From: Populus alba
Lineage: Eukaryota; Streptophyta; Magnoliopsida; Malpighiales; Salicaceae
Direction of reading: 5' to 3'
Length of the DNA stretch: 64,000 bases
Assembly (NCBI RefSeq): GCF_005239225.2
Contig: NC_133293.1
Location: forward strand, 10,198,333 to 10,262,332
The translations under genes and the position numbers were made by a program. The notes beneath the pieces were generated by a model that was given only the letters and a program-made list of their open reading frames with translations, searched no databases and was not told the DNA's origin. Positions 35,471 through 48,839 of this stretch are shown piece after piece; positions within the stretch are counted from its first letter, which is position 1; each line of letters opens with the position of its first letter.

Positions 35471-37152
35471 TTTATTATCCAATATATATACATAAAGATT
35501 CCAATTACCCATGACTCGACATGATAATTACAAAGATCTTAGAATAAAATAATAAAAGTGCCCTTAATTCCAAAGCCAAGAGTTTTTTAGGGGCGTTCAA
35601 GTAATTGAACTGTGAAAAAAAGTTATAAAGTCCAAAAAACCCCTTGACCTATATTAAATGTTTTTTGCTTCAAAGGTTAATTTAGTAATCATGCTATGCA
35701 AAAAAAATATAAAAAACCGCTTAACCCGATATAATTTTGTTATGACAAATAAGTCCTATAAAAATACCTTGTATCCCTCAAACAAAGTTAACAAAGTTTG
35801 TCCTTCAAAGATAAAATAGTAATTTAAATGTGTGAATCCACAGCAAAATATGTGTGGAGGGTAAAATTTCTTTTAATGTTTTTTTTTTTTAAAATAAAAT
35901 TGTAAAACCCCTTGTGGAGAGGGAATTTTGGAATAGTAAGTCAACAGCCAACCAAGAAAGAGGATTCAAAGAAAGCACATACCAAAATTTCTAAATCACC
36001 ATTCCTTGGAATAATTTGTAGACTGATTGGCGCTAATAGATTATAGGAGTTGATTTTTATGTTGTAAAATGTCAAGATTTCTATATCACAACTCCTTGGA
36101 ATAAGTTTGTAGAAAAAGTTTGTACCATCCTGTGGGACAAAGATTGTCTATTCATGTTTTCCAAGCTGCCCACCTCAATTATTATTTTTATTCAAATCAT
36201 TCACGTTTTGGACTTTGAATCCTTTCTTTTTTTCCACATATTTTATTTTTTTAAAAGAAAAACAAAATTAATACTAGATTAATTATTTTTAAAAATAAAT
36301 CTATTGCCCTAAAAGAAATTATCATCCTTCAGTAATAGTAATATTCCACCATGCCACATGCATTCATCAGGCAGGAAGAGAAATGCTAAAACCGGTGCTT
36401 CGAGAAAAATAAAAAGCTTTCTTTGACGTGTAAAGTTAGAGAATCATATCTTGGTGAAGAACATGCAGCTAATTAAGCCATGATTTCTATTGAGCTGGTG
36501 TGGTGTAGGACCTGTCCCTGACCCTGAGCACCGGCCATGAGATTCAGCTTCTTCAGATTTGGTTTGACTTTTTAGGCAAGCACCTATCAGCTTACGGCAA
36601 GGTCACTTTGAAATAGTAATCAAGTACACTTTTCTCACCTAATTTAGTAGCCCTATAAAGAATAGTGGTCGTGAAACAAGGACCGTCAGCACGCAAAAAA
36701 ACCAAATCTAACAAATTTAACCATGGGGAATCGATCGCACAAGTAACTGAAGCCATGAAAACAGAACAGAAACAAAAGGAAAGGAAAGGAACATTTCGCA
36801 TCAGAGAACACTAAAAAAATCATTTCCGAATTTGAAATGGCCAGTGCAATACAGAATTCTGTTTTCAAGTGCAAAGAGATGCTCCTCTACATCATTCAAC
36901 ATCTTAACAAGTGAGGAAAACAAGTGAAGGGAAAGGTGATATTAAGCAAAAAATATACTCCCACGTATAAAAACAGTTATAATCTAAGTGATTTGGTATT
37001 TTTTAGATCAGAGGCAGTTACCAAATTGCAAAATTTGCCAAACTAATATCAACATAACTCGCATGGTATGGCAAACATGGTGAAGTACAAGTTGTGAAGC
37101 CTTGGAACGGAAGAGTGATTCAGTCATCCAAATTTTGCCCCATTCATGGTTT
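35471..37152. other. spacer downstream of the HisRS gene
   Basis: No gene. Phrases such as 'ttaatttagtaatcatgc' and 'ctgtgaaaaaaagttata' near 35590-35690 recur at about 46330-46460, a minor dispersed repeat. The part next to 37152 should contain the 3' untranslated region of the synthetase gene; a precise end is not visible. Confidence 0.4.
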
Positions 37153-40100
37153 TCACAAGTTCAATCGATTCTTGACTTCATCAACGAAAGCACTTAAAGG
37201 TACCTCTTCCTCTATCTTGGTCTCAAGGTTCTTTATTTTTACCTTCCCTGTCTCCAGCTCCCTATCCCTGACGAGTACCATCCATGGGATTTTTGAATCA
37301 TTAGCGCGGCTAATGATCTTATCAAATCTTGTACTGACAACAAATTCAGCTTTCAGCTTGGCGCTCCACAGCTTACTGGTCAGCTCTGCAGCTAGAGGTA
37401 TTTTACTTTTGTTTCCCATAACGCCCAGCAGAACCTGGGTTTCAGTAGGCCGGGTTGTCTGCCAACACCAAAAACAAAAGGAGAAGAGTACATTAGTGCC
37501 TCCATTTTTTTCTGGACAAAAGAATGATGGTAGTTTCTTCAACATGGTGAGCAGATAAAAGTTTACCTTCACAAAACATGGATCATATCAAGTGTCTTTG
37601 AAAATAGCACAAGTGATTTAATTTCAAGCATAAGCAGAACTTATAACATGTCATATAATGGAAGAATGTGCCACATCCAGAACAAAATATAGAAAGAATA
37701 AGTGCAGAGTTTCCGTTGCAAATGAAGATTTTTTTCATGTCTCTGCCATGGTAGCATTAAAATGATTAATATATTAATTTGTGGCTTCTTGCGTTAGAAA
37801 AAGAATGTTACAGGTAAATATGACTTATTTGCACTAAAGGGTCTATTTGATATTAAAGTGTCTGCACATGTTCTCTGGGCCATGGAGAAGTTATCTTAGG
37901 ATCAAAATCACGTCTCTCAAGGTATTGGGCCAAAAATTGGAGGTAGCTATAGAAAACACTCCCATGTTGATGATTGTTTGATCGATAGTCCTTGTACTTA
38001 CAGATTGATGGTGAAAAAGAACGAACATTAAATATAACTTAAAGCATTAGATTTGGGGGCAGTAGGCAATGCAAAGAAAAAAAGCATTGATTGTGATGCG
38101 CAAGTGTTAGGGGGTGCAAATGTAGTACAACAATGAGGAATGAGGGAAAATTATGAAAATCAGAGAAATAGAATCTTATGATAAAATCAGTCCGTCCCTA
38201 CTTTTCATTCTAATGTGAACAATCTCACACAATGGGGGAGGGATTCTTAACAAAAATCCAGACAAGTCTGCTACCTGGTTAAATAGATTTATTTGATGTA
38301 GAAAGAAAGATTCTAATTCTTCTCAAATAATAATGCCCTTCTCCAAAAAAATTGCTTATTTTATTAACATTCACTGAACTCCGACAGAGAAGTTTAGTAA
38401 TCATATGATATAATATGTGGTCTCAATGATTTTTCACAACTGAATTCTGACACAAGTTCAACACTAAATGATGACAAATGAAATATTATGACCTTTTTAC
38501 CCCAGATATGTAAGAATGACATGCAATGCTATTCTCACCTCATTCCGGTCCTTCTGCAGCTGCTCCATTATAGCAAATACTCGCTCGATGCCAAGACTAA
38601 CCCCAACAGCTGGAACTGGTTTTGAACCAAACATTCCTATAAGGTTGTCATATCGCCCCCCAGCAGCAATTGAACCGACCTGGTGGAAAAAATATTTAGT
38701 AACCATTTAAATTTGAGACAAAATTGCATTTATTGACAATAAGGAAAATAATATTAAAAAGAGTCAAGTAGAAAAGAAGAGAGAGCATGTGTCTGACCAA
38801 AGAGCTACTTTTGGTATTTGCGATCATGATAAGTGCAATACACAACTCTGAATAGGCATGGGTGTGATTCCAAGAATCCCTTATATTTTCCAGGTTAATA
38901 TTAATACCAAATCTAACATATCAAAATTACAAAGCATTTCACAGGCTCGAATGTAGCATGGGAATATTAGATGAAAAATGAATTACACCTTGCCCAAAAC
39001 TAAATGGAACAAAGAAAAACAATTTCGAATTCACCAACTAAAAACAATCTCAAGCAATTTCATCTTGCCTTAAGCCCCAACCAATCAATGCTAAAGTTTC
39101 ATGGCACTTGTAGAACATTCTAGTGTCAATTCCCAAGCTTAAAAAGCCAACCCAGCCTTCTTCCCTTCATGTTCTTCCAACTTTCTTAACATTCATCTTT
39201 TCATACTAAAATGAACTTCTATGAGGTCTACTCTAAACAACGCAGTTATGGAATGCAAAGTAAGAAGAACTACATATGCTTAACTGACAACTCCCAATTT
39301 ATCATCACTTAGTTTAGAGTTCTGATCCCACTCTTAATCATTCCTAAGATTTTCAGATTTTTCCAGAAATTCTGAAAGCATAGATCTTAACACAAGGAAC
39401 CAAATTTAATTAAAGCGCTTCCCAACACCAAATATTAAGCTCAAGTTCAAGACAAGATTATGAACCCTTGTCAAAGGTTGAATGATAATGTACCCTTTAG
39501 CGGAATCATTACTGGCATACTCTGAGCATCAGACACCCTATTTATAGATTATTGGAAGCTCATTTGACACAAGTGGGTTATCAAAAACTGGTATCTACAG
39601 ATTTAATTTGCATTATAAAATTAATAGCAATTGGTCCATGGGTGAAAATCAATTACACAACTACTTTGAAATCATCATTGATCATATAACTCTACATGCA
39701 TTTCTTTGGTTTCGTTTCTTTTCCCTTAACGAAGAAGATTAAGGAGTTGAATAAAAACCTAGCATCGTTAAGGATGTCAATATTCTCCCAAACTTTTCAT
39801 AGTTAGAATATCCTCCAGATAATCTCGTGATTTTTACTGGATAATGAAAAAATTGAAATGGAACATTTGATCATTCCTTGAAAAGATTTGGATTGTTCGA
39901 AAGCAAATTATAACCACTGTCTATGAGGGCACACCTTTGACTCTATATTTTTATGAGAGCGCATTGACTAATAGAATTTGGAAGACAAAATGTTGACAAA
40001 AAAATTTATGAGTGCATCAATGAACTCCTTGCTAATTTGATCAATACCTTCACATCTCTATCTAAAGTTTATTTGATTAAAACTTCTCACTTGAGAGAAA

Positions 40101-43100
40101 TTTTTATTAAGCTTTAATAATGTGCCATTATTGAAAATTATGCTGGGTTCAGTTATAATTCAGGTTCTCAATAATTTTCAAATAACTAAAATCCCACCCT
40201 AACTTTCTTCAAAGTAACATGCACTCAGTACCTCCTCAAGCATTAAAATGTGGAACTAAGAGAGTGTAAACAATGAATACCAACTTTACATCTAATATGA
40301 GATGGTAAAATTCAAGAAAAAGTGGCATAAAAATGACTCTTCACCTGTGTAGTCCCTTTAAAAACAGCTTCAAAAATGACTCCGGTATAATAATCAAGCC
40401 CTCTGGCAAGGCTTAAATCAAAAACCACTTTGTCAATGCACTTTGATCTTTCAAGAGCATCAAACAAAATTTCCAACTCATCCAGTGCACGACTAGAAGA
40501 AGCGTTTTGTAAAAACTCACTGCCTTCCTGTTTAAGCTTTGATAATAATTCCTTAGGAGAATCCTTTTCCTTCACAAAAGTACCAATTCTGTCAGCTGTC
40601 TCAACAGCTAACCCCTTCTCTTCCACCTAGAGAACATTTCGAAGGTCATATTGTGAAACAAAACAAATATTCATTTATCATGTCTAAACATACAATTGGT
40701 CTACATTTAATACAAAGAGAAACAAATAGATTAACAATAAACATTAATCAAGTGTAGCATAAAAGGAGCATAAAATAGATTCAAGATACTGATGGGAAAT
40801 TTCTTATAGGGAAAAAAAGAAAAAAAATTCAAGGAAACAGAAAGGTGCATACATGGACATAAAATAATTAAAAAAAAAAAAAAACACTTAAACTATGCAA
40901 GTGCAAACATACCATCTACAAAGTAGACAATCTCAACACTGAAAATGCACTTCATTAATTTACAAAAACAGCCAAAAGAACCAACAAATAATTGCCAATC
41001 TGGCATGTTTCAGTCATAAATAAATGGCAATAATAAATTAGTGAAAACATGTCCCCTTACTGTATGAATAGAATATAAAGTCAACCAGCTACATATGAAT
41101 ATGATCAGATACATATTCAAGCTTGTCATATACCCTTACCATTTCTTTCTTAACCTGCTCAAATGATTGCTTGTCCAGTTTGTCAATACTTGAACAAATG
41201 GTTCGGAATTTTTCAGGAGGCACTCCACATATTTCCAACATACCATCCAACAACTTCCGATGGTTTAATTTAACCTGATTAAAAACAGATAAAGAACACC
41301 TAGTCAACAAGCACTTAGATAGACAGCTGGTGGTATCCTTAAATTGCAGGGTAATCAGCAAGAAGACAAGCCAAAGCAGCCAATGTGACAAATAAGGAAA
41401 CAAAATAAAAAGGAGATCCTTAAGAATTTGCATGCCTGACAAATTCTACACCCCTTAAAGGTCTATCACCCTGTAGATAGACAGCAGGTGGTGTACTTAG
41501 TTGGGCTCTATAATTATTAATCAAGCAACCAAGCCAACTCTTGGCTGTTTTCAGATAACTTGTCTCTATGTAAATAAGAGAAGAATTCTCTTTTATAGAG
41601 ATCCAACTTCTGGGGCATTGAAAGAACATCAGACACTTAACAACGAATTATTTGAGCCGTCAGCCAAATTCATCGACTTCAGCATTGACTAATGCAGGTG
41701 CAATCAAAGGCACATTTATTAGAATAATACTTATGGGTAACTAAGATATAGTTAGTGATAAATTTGATTAATAACTTTACTGTTTTTGTCAACATATCAA
41801 CAACTTCAATTACATGCATGTTTAAAAATGTTAACACATTATTTAACTTTACCATTGACTAATGCAGGTAGAATCAAAGGAACATTTATTAGAATAGTAC
41901 TTATGGGTAACCAAGATATAGTTGGTGATAAATTTGATAAATAGCTTTACTGTTTTTGTCAACGTATCAACAACTTCAATGACATGCATGTTTTAAAATG
42001 TTAACATGTTAAGTAACATCCTATAAAAGAAGACATATTGGTTCAATTATTGTAGAAAACTAGATGAAAGAATGTATGACCAAACAGTTAACATCTACAT
42101 GGGAAAGAATGAAACCATCACAGGCTATATAAAATTCAACATCACAAGTACAATTAAAGAAGAGATAGATCAGCCAGCATGAATTACCTCATAATCTCCA
42201 ATATCTAGCTCATCAAGCAATTCTGTCAAAACCTTCACTATCTCAAAGTCTGGTCCCATTTCTTCATATTGACCAGCAATATCAAAGTCACACTGATAAA
42301 ATTCTCGGTATCTTCCTTTAGATGGGTTATCTCTTCTGTATACCTTAGCTATTTGATACCTTTTAAATGAAGTGATACCATTCATAGCCACATATCTAGC
42401 AAATGGAACAGTCAAGTCATACCGCAGAGAACAAAGCTCTCCACCCTGCAAAAGATTGAAAAATGTATTTAATTTCCCAATAATTCAAACCATTTTATTC
42501 ATACAAATGATCAAATGAAGTAAAAACTAGTTCATCAAAAAACCAAACCAGCCACCGGGTAAAACCAAAGTATAGAAATGAAATAATTATATAATTATAT
42601 AATGATGCAAATTCAATCAGAAATGAACCACTGCCCATGATTTGAAGAAACAAAAAAATAATCCAAAAACAGGCAATTAGAATCCCAAGAAAAGGGCAAA
42701 ACTACAGTTTCGAACTGTAAGAACAAAATTTTCCATCCAAACTACTCCTTTTCAACAGAAGTTCCATGCATTAAAAACAAAAGGAAGAAAGAAAGAAAAA
42801 ACAATTTGGAGATATTTCAATTGGGTAAAAAGTACATTAAAACAATTTGGAGATATTTCAATTGGGTAAAAAGTCCATTTTAACCACTTGGACACCAGCC
42901 TACAGAAACAAAGCTTGAAAGTTAAAACAGATTCACTTATACCTCACATTAACTGCAAAAGTCATTAAGCATATTAGTCCTGAAATTAAACACCACTTCA
43001 CCTGTTTAATTTTCTTGTTTTGGCAGATGCATTAAAAAGGCTTAGATATACTCATTCAGAGAGACAGACACACAAACATAAGCAATGGGTATAACAATTA

Positions 43101-45377
43101 CAGCAAAACCACAATATCAATTGTATCAACTAATAATCATATATTACCTGGTCAGCAAGATCATATATTAATTTTGAATCCTCCCCGTATTTTCCCATGA
43201 GAGTCTCTCTCAATTCAAAAGCAGGAGTGTCAAGGGAAGTGGCACCATGCCTCTTGAAAACATCTGCTATGATTGAAAATGCTCTTTCTCTTATCACCAT
43301 TTGTTCATTTGCAAAATCACGAGTACCCTGATACATAAAATGATATGCACAAAATAAGACTGCTAAACAAAATAGGATTGCTAAACTTCATTCAAAGAAA
43401 ATTAGAAGCATGATAACAGTTAGACTACAGAAACAAAAGATATCAATTATCATAAATAAACAGAACATTCAGAAGTTAATTGAAGTGTAGAAGGGAAAAA
43501 ATGTCCAGATAAAAATTTTCCTAGCACAATAATATCCATCAAAATGGACAATAAAATGCCACTTCTAAATATATAATTACGAATACATCTATGCCCCTGC
43601 TATTGGATGGTAAAAATGAAATATAATCTTTTCAGATTTAAAAAACGATTAAAGTCCAGAGAAGGAAAAGCAACAACCATAGAGAATATCTTGAGCTTGA
43701 GTATGTGATAATACTAAGCTGTTCACTTTGTTTGAAAAAGTCGTTCTCGCATCCTGCTGCATAACTGACAATACCATAAAATCCCTAAAACGGCATATAT
43801 AATTTTGGTACATAAATCCTAACTTGTTTCCACATTCAAGCATACACCTCATTTAAAAAGAATACTGTACTTTAAGTTATCAATTAAAAAAACGAAAAAT
43901 ATGGCAAATATGCAACTCAGAGAGAATTGGATAAAACTTCAAACTGAATCGCCTTTGAAAAATATGTCTAGTCTATCTATCCCAAGTTTCCCATGCCAAA
44001 CCGTGAGGTGAAATTCATTACCTTCGGAAGCTTAGGAAGTCTTCTACTTTCATTTCTTTCAACAATCTCCTTCACTTTCTGCACAAATTCATCAAACTCT
44101 GGTTGCTTTGGGCTAAAAAAGGAAAAAAGATTCTCAACCCATTTCTCTATTATGTCCAAACTATCACCAGAACCCCCTCCAACAATCTGCAACCTATCTT
44201 TAATTAACTGCACAATCACGCTAGTCCCTTTCCCTAAAACAGTCTTCTTTTTCTTCTTCTTCTCACTTTTCTTGTCGACTTTTGCCTCCCCTCCATATAC
44301 TTGACCACCAATTCCACTCATCAACTCAGCACCCTCAAGAGCAAAAAACGCAGTTATCTCCTCCCACGCAACAATCTTCCATACAATCCCCAACAAACCA
44401 CACACCCCATACCCAAACATTACATAATCCTCCTCGACAAGCAAATCAGTAACTGCCTTGTATCCCTTCATCAAATCATCCCTGCTAGGACATTTCTTCT
44501 CATACAAACTCACCAACCCGCTACTCAAAACCTCATTCCCCATCACATCCAAATTCATTTTAACCCGACACAAACTACTCTTCCCCAAAAACAGCAACGC
44601 CACTGCCAACCCTGACACCGTGGTCCCCACTGCCTTTCCAGACCCACCGCTCGATCCTTTCACCCCGGAATTCAACTCAACTCGAACCATTGTATGCAAC
44701 GCCTTCACCACCTCCCTCAACCTCCCATTAACTTTCGGAATTTCCGAAACCGCCTCACTCTCTCCTCTCTTATTCGAATCATACCCAACAAGCAAAACCT
44801 TCATATCACTCGCAACCGTAGCTGCCTCCTTATCAACAAACCCATCACCACTATCCACACCGTCAAACGACCTGACATCTGCTTTCACCGCCTCACACGA
44901 CAACGCAGCAACAGCATCATCAACAACACCTAACCCCATCCCTTCATGATCCAAAATCGCACAAACCCCATACAATTCCGCATTGGATACCTCAATGACA
45001 AGTTTCTCCTCCTCAGTCACCTCAACATCCAACCCTTGGGCTTCACTTCCAAATTTATTCGAATTTAGGGTTTCTGCGATCAAATTAGGGAGAAACGTAC
45101 GTACATTAGAGGAATTCGTGTAGTGAAGGAGCTTATTGAGGAGGACAGTAAGGTAAGCGCGAGTTGCAATTAGGTTCGAGGCTTTGTTGGGGGTTAGAGA
45201 GATCGAATGGAGTGGTTTCTGAGGGTTTCTGTTTTGATTAGTGAGTCTATCGAGTGCAGATGAGTCAATGCGTACCAGAGCGTGGCCTGTGGCGATGGTG
45301 TAGACGGAAGTGGAGGTTAAAGCAGAGCCTTTGCCTCCAATGGTGATTATTTTTAGCTCATCTCTACATGCTGCCAT
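37153..45377 (-). CDS. HisRS: histidine--tRNA ligase, cytosolic type
   Basis: The enzyme charges tRNA-His with histidine using ATP. Seven exons, all phase 0 with GT-AG borders: 45377-44022, 43327-43148, 42445-42188, 41274-41140, 40626-40345, 38679-38539, 37458-37153; 885 residues in total. Residues 1-452 form a long N-terminal region in one exon, with a Lys-rich patch at about 366-378. The catalytic core begins at GTRDFANEQ (453). Motif 1 is around 473-495; motif 2 ([25 protein letters not shown]) is at about 541-569; HisA (ARGLDYYTG) at 717-725; HisB ([11 protein letters not shown]) at 742-752; motif 3 ([11 protein letters not shown]) at 761-771; an anticodon-binding domain runs from about 790 to the end. 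Length matches my recollection of plant cytosolic HisRS (about 880). No transit peptide is obvious. No stop or frameshift is seen; I judge it functional. Confidence 0.95.
41683..42015. repeat. 170-bp tandem duplication in a HisRS intron
   Basis: Within the intron between exons 3 and 4. Copies start at about 41683 and 41853 ('cattgactaatgcaggt') and match closely through 'acatgcatgttt-aaaatgttaaca'. No effect on the splice sites is visible. Confidence 0.85.
42800..42874. repeat. 40-bp tandem duplication in a HisRS intron
   Basis: 'aacaatttggagatatttc' with its following 15 bp occurs twice, 40 bp apart, in the intron between exons 2 and 3. Confidence 0.85.
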
Positions 45378-45560
45378 TGCTGGAGCTTTTGACCGTCTGA
45401 GAGAGAGGGTGTTGTCTTGAGGTGGTGTAATGGGAGGAGAGGGGTTGCGTTAGGGTTTTATTAGATTTTAACTGCTGCTTTATAATCTGTACGATGTTGA
45501 ATAGTGGAGTGACTGATTCGTTACCCGCGTTATCCCGGGCCGAACCAAGCTTTTTTCAAG
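45378..45560 (-). promoter_or_regulatory. promoter and 5' leader region of HisRS
   Basis: Assigned by position upstream of the start codon. The stretch next to the ATG is GC-richer, as expected of a leader, and a low-complexity A-run starts at 45591. I cannot name a TATA box with confidence. Confidence 0.35.
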
Positions 45561-48367
45561 TAAGAAAGATGCTCAAGTAATTGTATCGTTTAAAAAAAAA
45601 AAAAAAAAACAAGAGGAATAGAAGAGTTGGATAATTGATTTTATTGGTGTTGATGAGCCTGATAAAAAGGAAATTTTCAATAAAAAATATCCAAAACAAA
45701 ATATATAGTAATTAGAATAATAATGATGAAATTTAACATAAAAATAAAATAAAATAAAATATTGAGGAATTGAAAAACAAATTTAATTAAAAAAAAATAG
45801 TACTCAAAATAATAAGATTCAAATCTAAAAAATAAAAATAAAATTAAAGAATGATAAAATTGAAAAAAATTCCAATTCTATGAATTTTTTAAAATAAAAT
45901 AAAAACTAATAAAAAAAGCATTGACCAAATTTAAAGAAAAAACAAATTAAAAGGCCATTTTCAAAAAATTATAGGGTCAAGCATGAAATTCAATAAGGAT
46001 AGAGAAAAAAAAAAAGGGGAATAAAATAGATCGTCGATACTAAATTAAAGATTGGTTGGTTACACACGCAGTCTAGGGATAAAGAGGTCGTCATGATAAT
46101 TCAAACAACACTATGAAAAATGGTGTTTTATTGCTAAATAACATTACACGTGCCACTCAAAAAACATTAACATAGCCATGCATGTATACATGAATAATAC
46201 AGGTCATAAACATTTTAATATTAAATAACTTTTTATATCTTCTAAAATACCAAATTGTCTTTAATCAATCTTGATAACAAGAAAAAAAAAAACTAAAAAG
46301 CATGTTGATGCAAATTAACGAAAAATCTAGTTCAAGAGATATGTAATCATTTTACTTTGCTATTAAAAAGGAAAATTCAAAACAGCACCTTCACACCATT
46401 TCAATATTGTTTTGCTATAAAAAGTATGGTAGTTATTTTACTGTGAAAAAAATTATAAAAATATCTTATTATGTCAGGCTTCTTTTTTTTTTTTGGCTGA
46501 AAAGAGCAAAAACATTATTTTATTATTTTCATCCATAAGATCAATGAGTTTATAGCTACAGTGAATGTCACTATAATATTTTCTCTACCCATTTTATTTA
46601 ATTTTTAAGGTTATTTTTTTACATCAAGTTATATAATTCAAAAATAAAATTTAATATTGATTAAAAAATAAATTAAAAATTGAGCTAATTTAAAATATGC
46701 TTATTATTGAATTAAAATAAATTTTAGCCATTAACTTATACACACACTCTCTCTCTCTCCAAATGGGGATCTTTTTATATGTTCATCCATGTCACTAGTC
46801 ATTTAAAATTAAGTAATAACTACTAAAATCAAATGAAAATTAATAAAACAATTAAACCAACGGGAGTTAGTTTTACTGTTTATATAAATAAATAGTGAAA
46901 TTGATTACTGAATTAGCAGTTTTTTCTTCTTCTTTTAATTTGTCCCTTTCTTTTATTTTATTTTTTATTTTTTTCAATTTCATTCTTCAATAGTTTTTTT
47001 TTATTTTAAATTTATCTTTATAATTTATTTCGGTTTGCATTCTATGAGGTTGTCGCAATCCCAAATCACCATTATGATATTTGATTTATATTCAATTTTA
47101 CCAACATCTATTTTTATTATCGTATAATTAAGTAAATAAAGTTTAAGAAAAATAAAGTTACTAAAACCAATGGCGTCTATAATTCGGGTCAGGGTTTGGC
47201 GGGTTGAGTCGTGAGGTATGAGTTTATCTAATATATCATCATCTCAAATTTAAAAGAAATGTCATTTTGATTTTATTTTTATTTTTGAATTAAACCATGC
47301 TTTTTACCCGTCACTTGGATTGTCTTTGAACTTACCAAGTCGACTATATCATGTTAAGTGAAATTTTGCATAATTTAATTTTAAACTCGATCTAGGTAAA
47401 GAATTGATTCGAGAGGTTTCAAGATTGCCTTACCTTTAATAATAATATCAAATAGCTTTTGAGGATTCAAACACTTGTTTGTACCTTTATTTTTTTATAT
47501 GATTCATAGCATAGCGGGAGACTATAAACTAATAATTATACTAAAACAATAACCATAACAGAATATTATCTCCTTTTGGAGAATATTTTTGTCTTTACTG
47601 TAATGTCATCATTTAATTCTAGTCTTCTGGTTTTTCTTTCCTTTTTCATTAATGGCCTTATATGGCTCTTTATTGATGATTTTGTTAAAAGGAGAACATG
47701 TCAAAGATTATATTCCTTGATGAAGAAGATACTAAAACCGACATTCAAACATGCTGCCTTTAAGGAGTTTTTAGAATTGTAGTGGTATTTTTTAAAATAA
47801 TTTTTTACTTTAAAATATATTAAAATGATTTTTTTTTAGGTTTTTTATATCAGCATATCAAAATTATTAAAAAACTCTAATAAAAAATATCAATTTAATG
47901 TTTTTACATGCCAAAAACACTATTGAAAAACATCTAAAAAGATTTTAAAAGCAAGATTATTGTATAATGTAATTTTTTATCCCTTTCAAATATCCAAAAA
48001 AATATTTCAACAACAAAAAAGTTATTTTAGTCAAAAAGAAAAAAAGATATTTCAATACATATACACATATATTTCAAAAAAAACTAAAATAATCAAAGAA
48101 AAGTAAATTAAATGAAAAAATTACAATCAGAGGTGAAAATGGGGAAGAAATATTAAGAAAAAACTTGAAATTGGATAAATAATTGAAAATTGGAAAGTAA
48201 AAAAACCAATTTGGAAAAAAGGCGCCAACATTGAGGATCTAATTTAATAGCAATTAGGGGTGAAATTGAGAAGAAATCAAGAGAAAATAATTGAAATTAG
48301 CTAAATAACTAAAAATTAAAAAGCCAATGATGAAATTGAAAAAGGCACCAATATTGAGGGATATTTG
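45561..48367. other. intergenic with A-rich array and decayed repeats
   Basis: No gene. An A-rich array like those at 6.4 and 34.9 kb occupies about 45640-46010, then a GC-richer tail to 46200. A plus-strand relative of the 16-kb satellite unit lies at about 46970-47230. A decayed MITE-like stretch is at about 47780-47960. Another A-rich stretch precedes the copia LTR at 48100-48365. Confidence 0.4.
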
Positions 48368-48794
48368 TGTTGACCTTTGTGTCACATATTAATATTTTAT
48401 GTATTATGTATTCTGTATGATGTATTCTTTAAGAAAGTAAATCTTGTTGTAAACATATCATAATTATAAATACTTGAGAGTTTGAATAAACTCTTAACAT
48501 TGGTGATGTATTGTCACGAAGAAAAAAATCTTAAAAAGAAAAAAATTTCAAGTGGTGTAATTGCTTGGCATGGATTCATCTAAAACATTATATCTTTCAC
48601 TTAGATTAATAAAATAGTATAATACTCAAGTATAGTTCATACTTGAGGTATGAATACATGTTTGTCAAACCACGTTAAAAACCAAGTTTGCAATCTCTCT
48701 TCCCTTTACTCTTTACTATAAGCACTTTAATTATATTATTGGTTATTATGTTATATGTGTTTAGTATTATTATTGTCTTAATCCTAGAACAACA
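48368..48794 (+). repeat. probable 5' LTR of a copia element (427 bp)
   Basis: It begins TGTTGACC and ends about ...ACA just before TATATCAGAG (48799-48808), which resembles the TGGTATCAGAGC primer-binding site. Copia gag remains follow directly. No matching 3' LTR was found, so the borders rest on the TG/CA ends and the primer site. Confidence 0.6.
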
Positions 48795-48839
48795 ATTTAT
48801 ATCAGAGTTTAGTTCTCACATATATAATATTCAATATAA

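Noticed and set aside
37094..37558. 154-codon plus-strand open frame
   Set aside because: Antisense shadow of the last HisRS exon (37153-37458).
43993..44949. Long plus-strand open frames (43993-44304, 44301-44615, 44458-44949)
   Set aside because: They lie antisense to HisRS exon 1, a real coding exon, and their Pro/Ser/Thr-rich translations are shadows of it.
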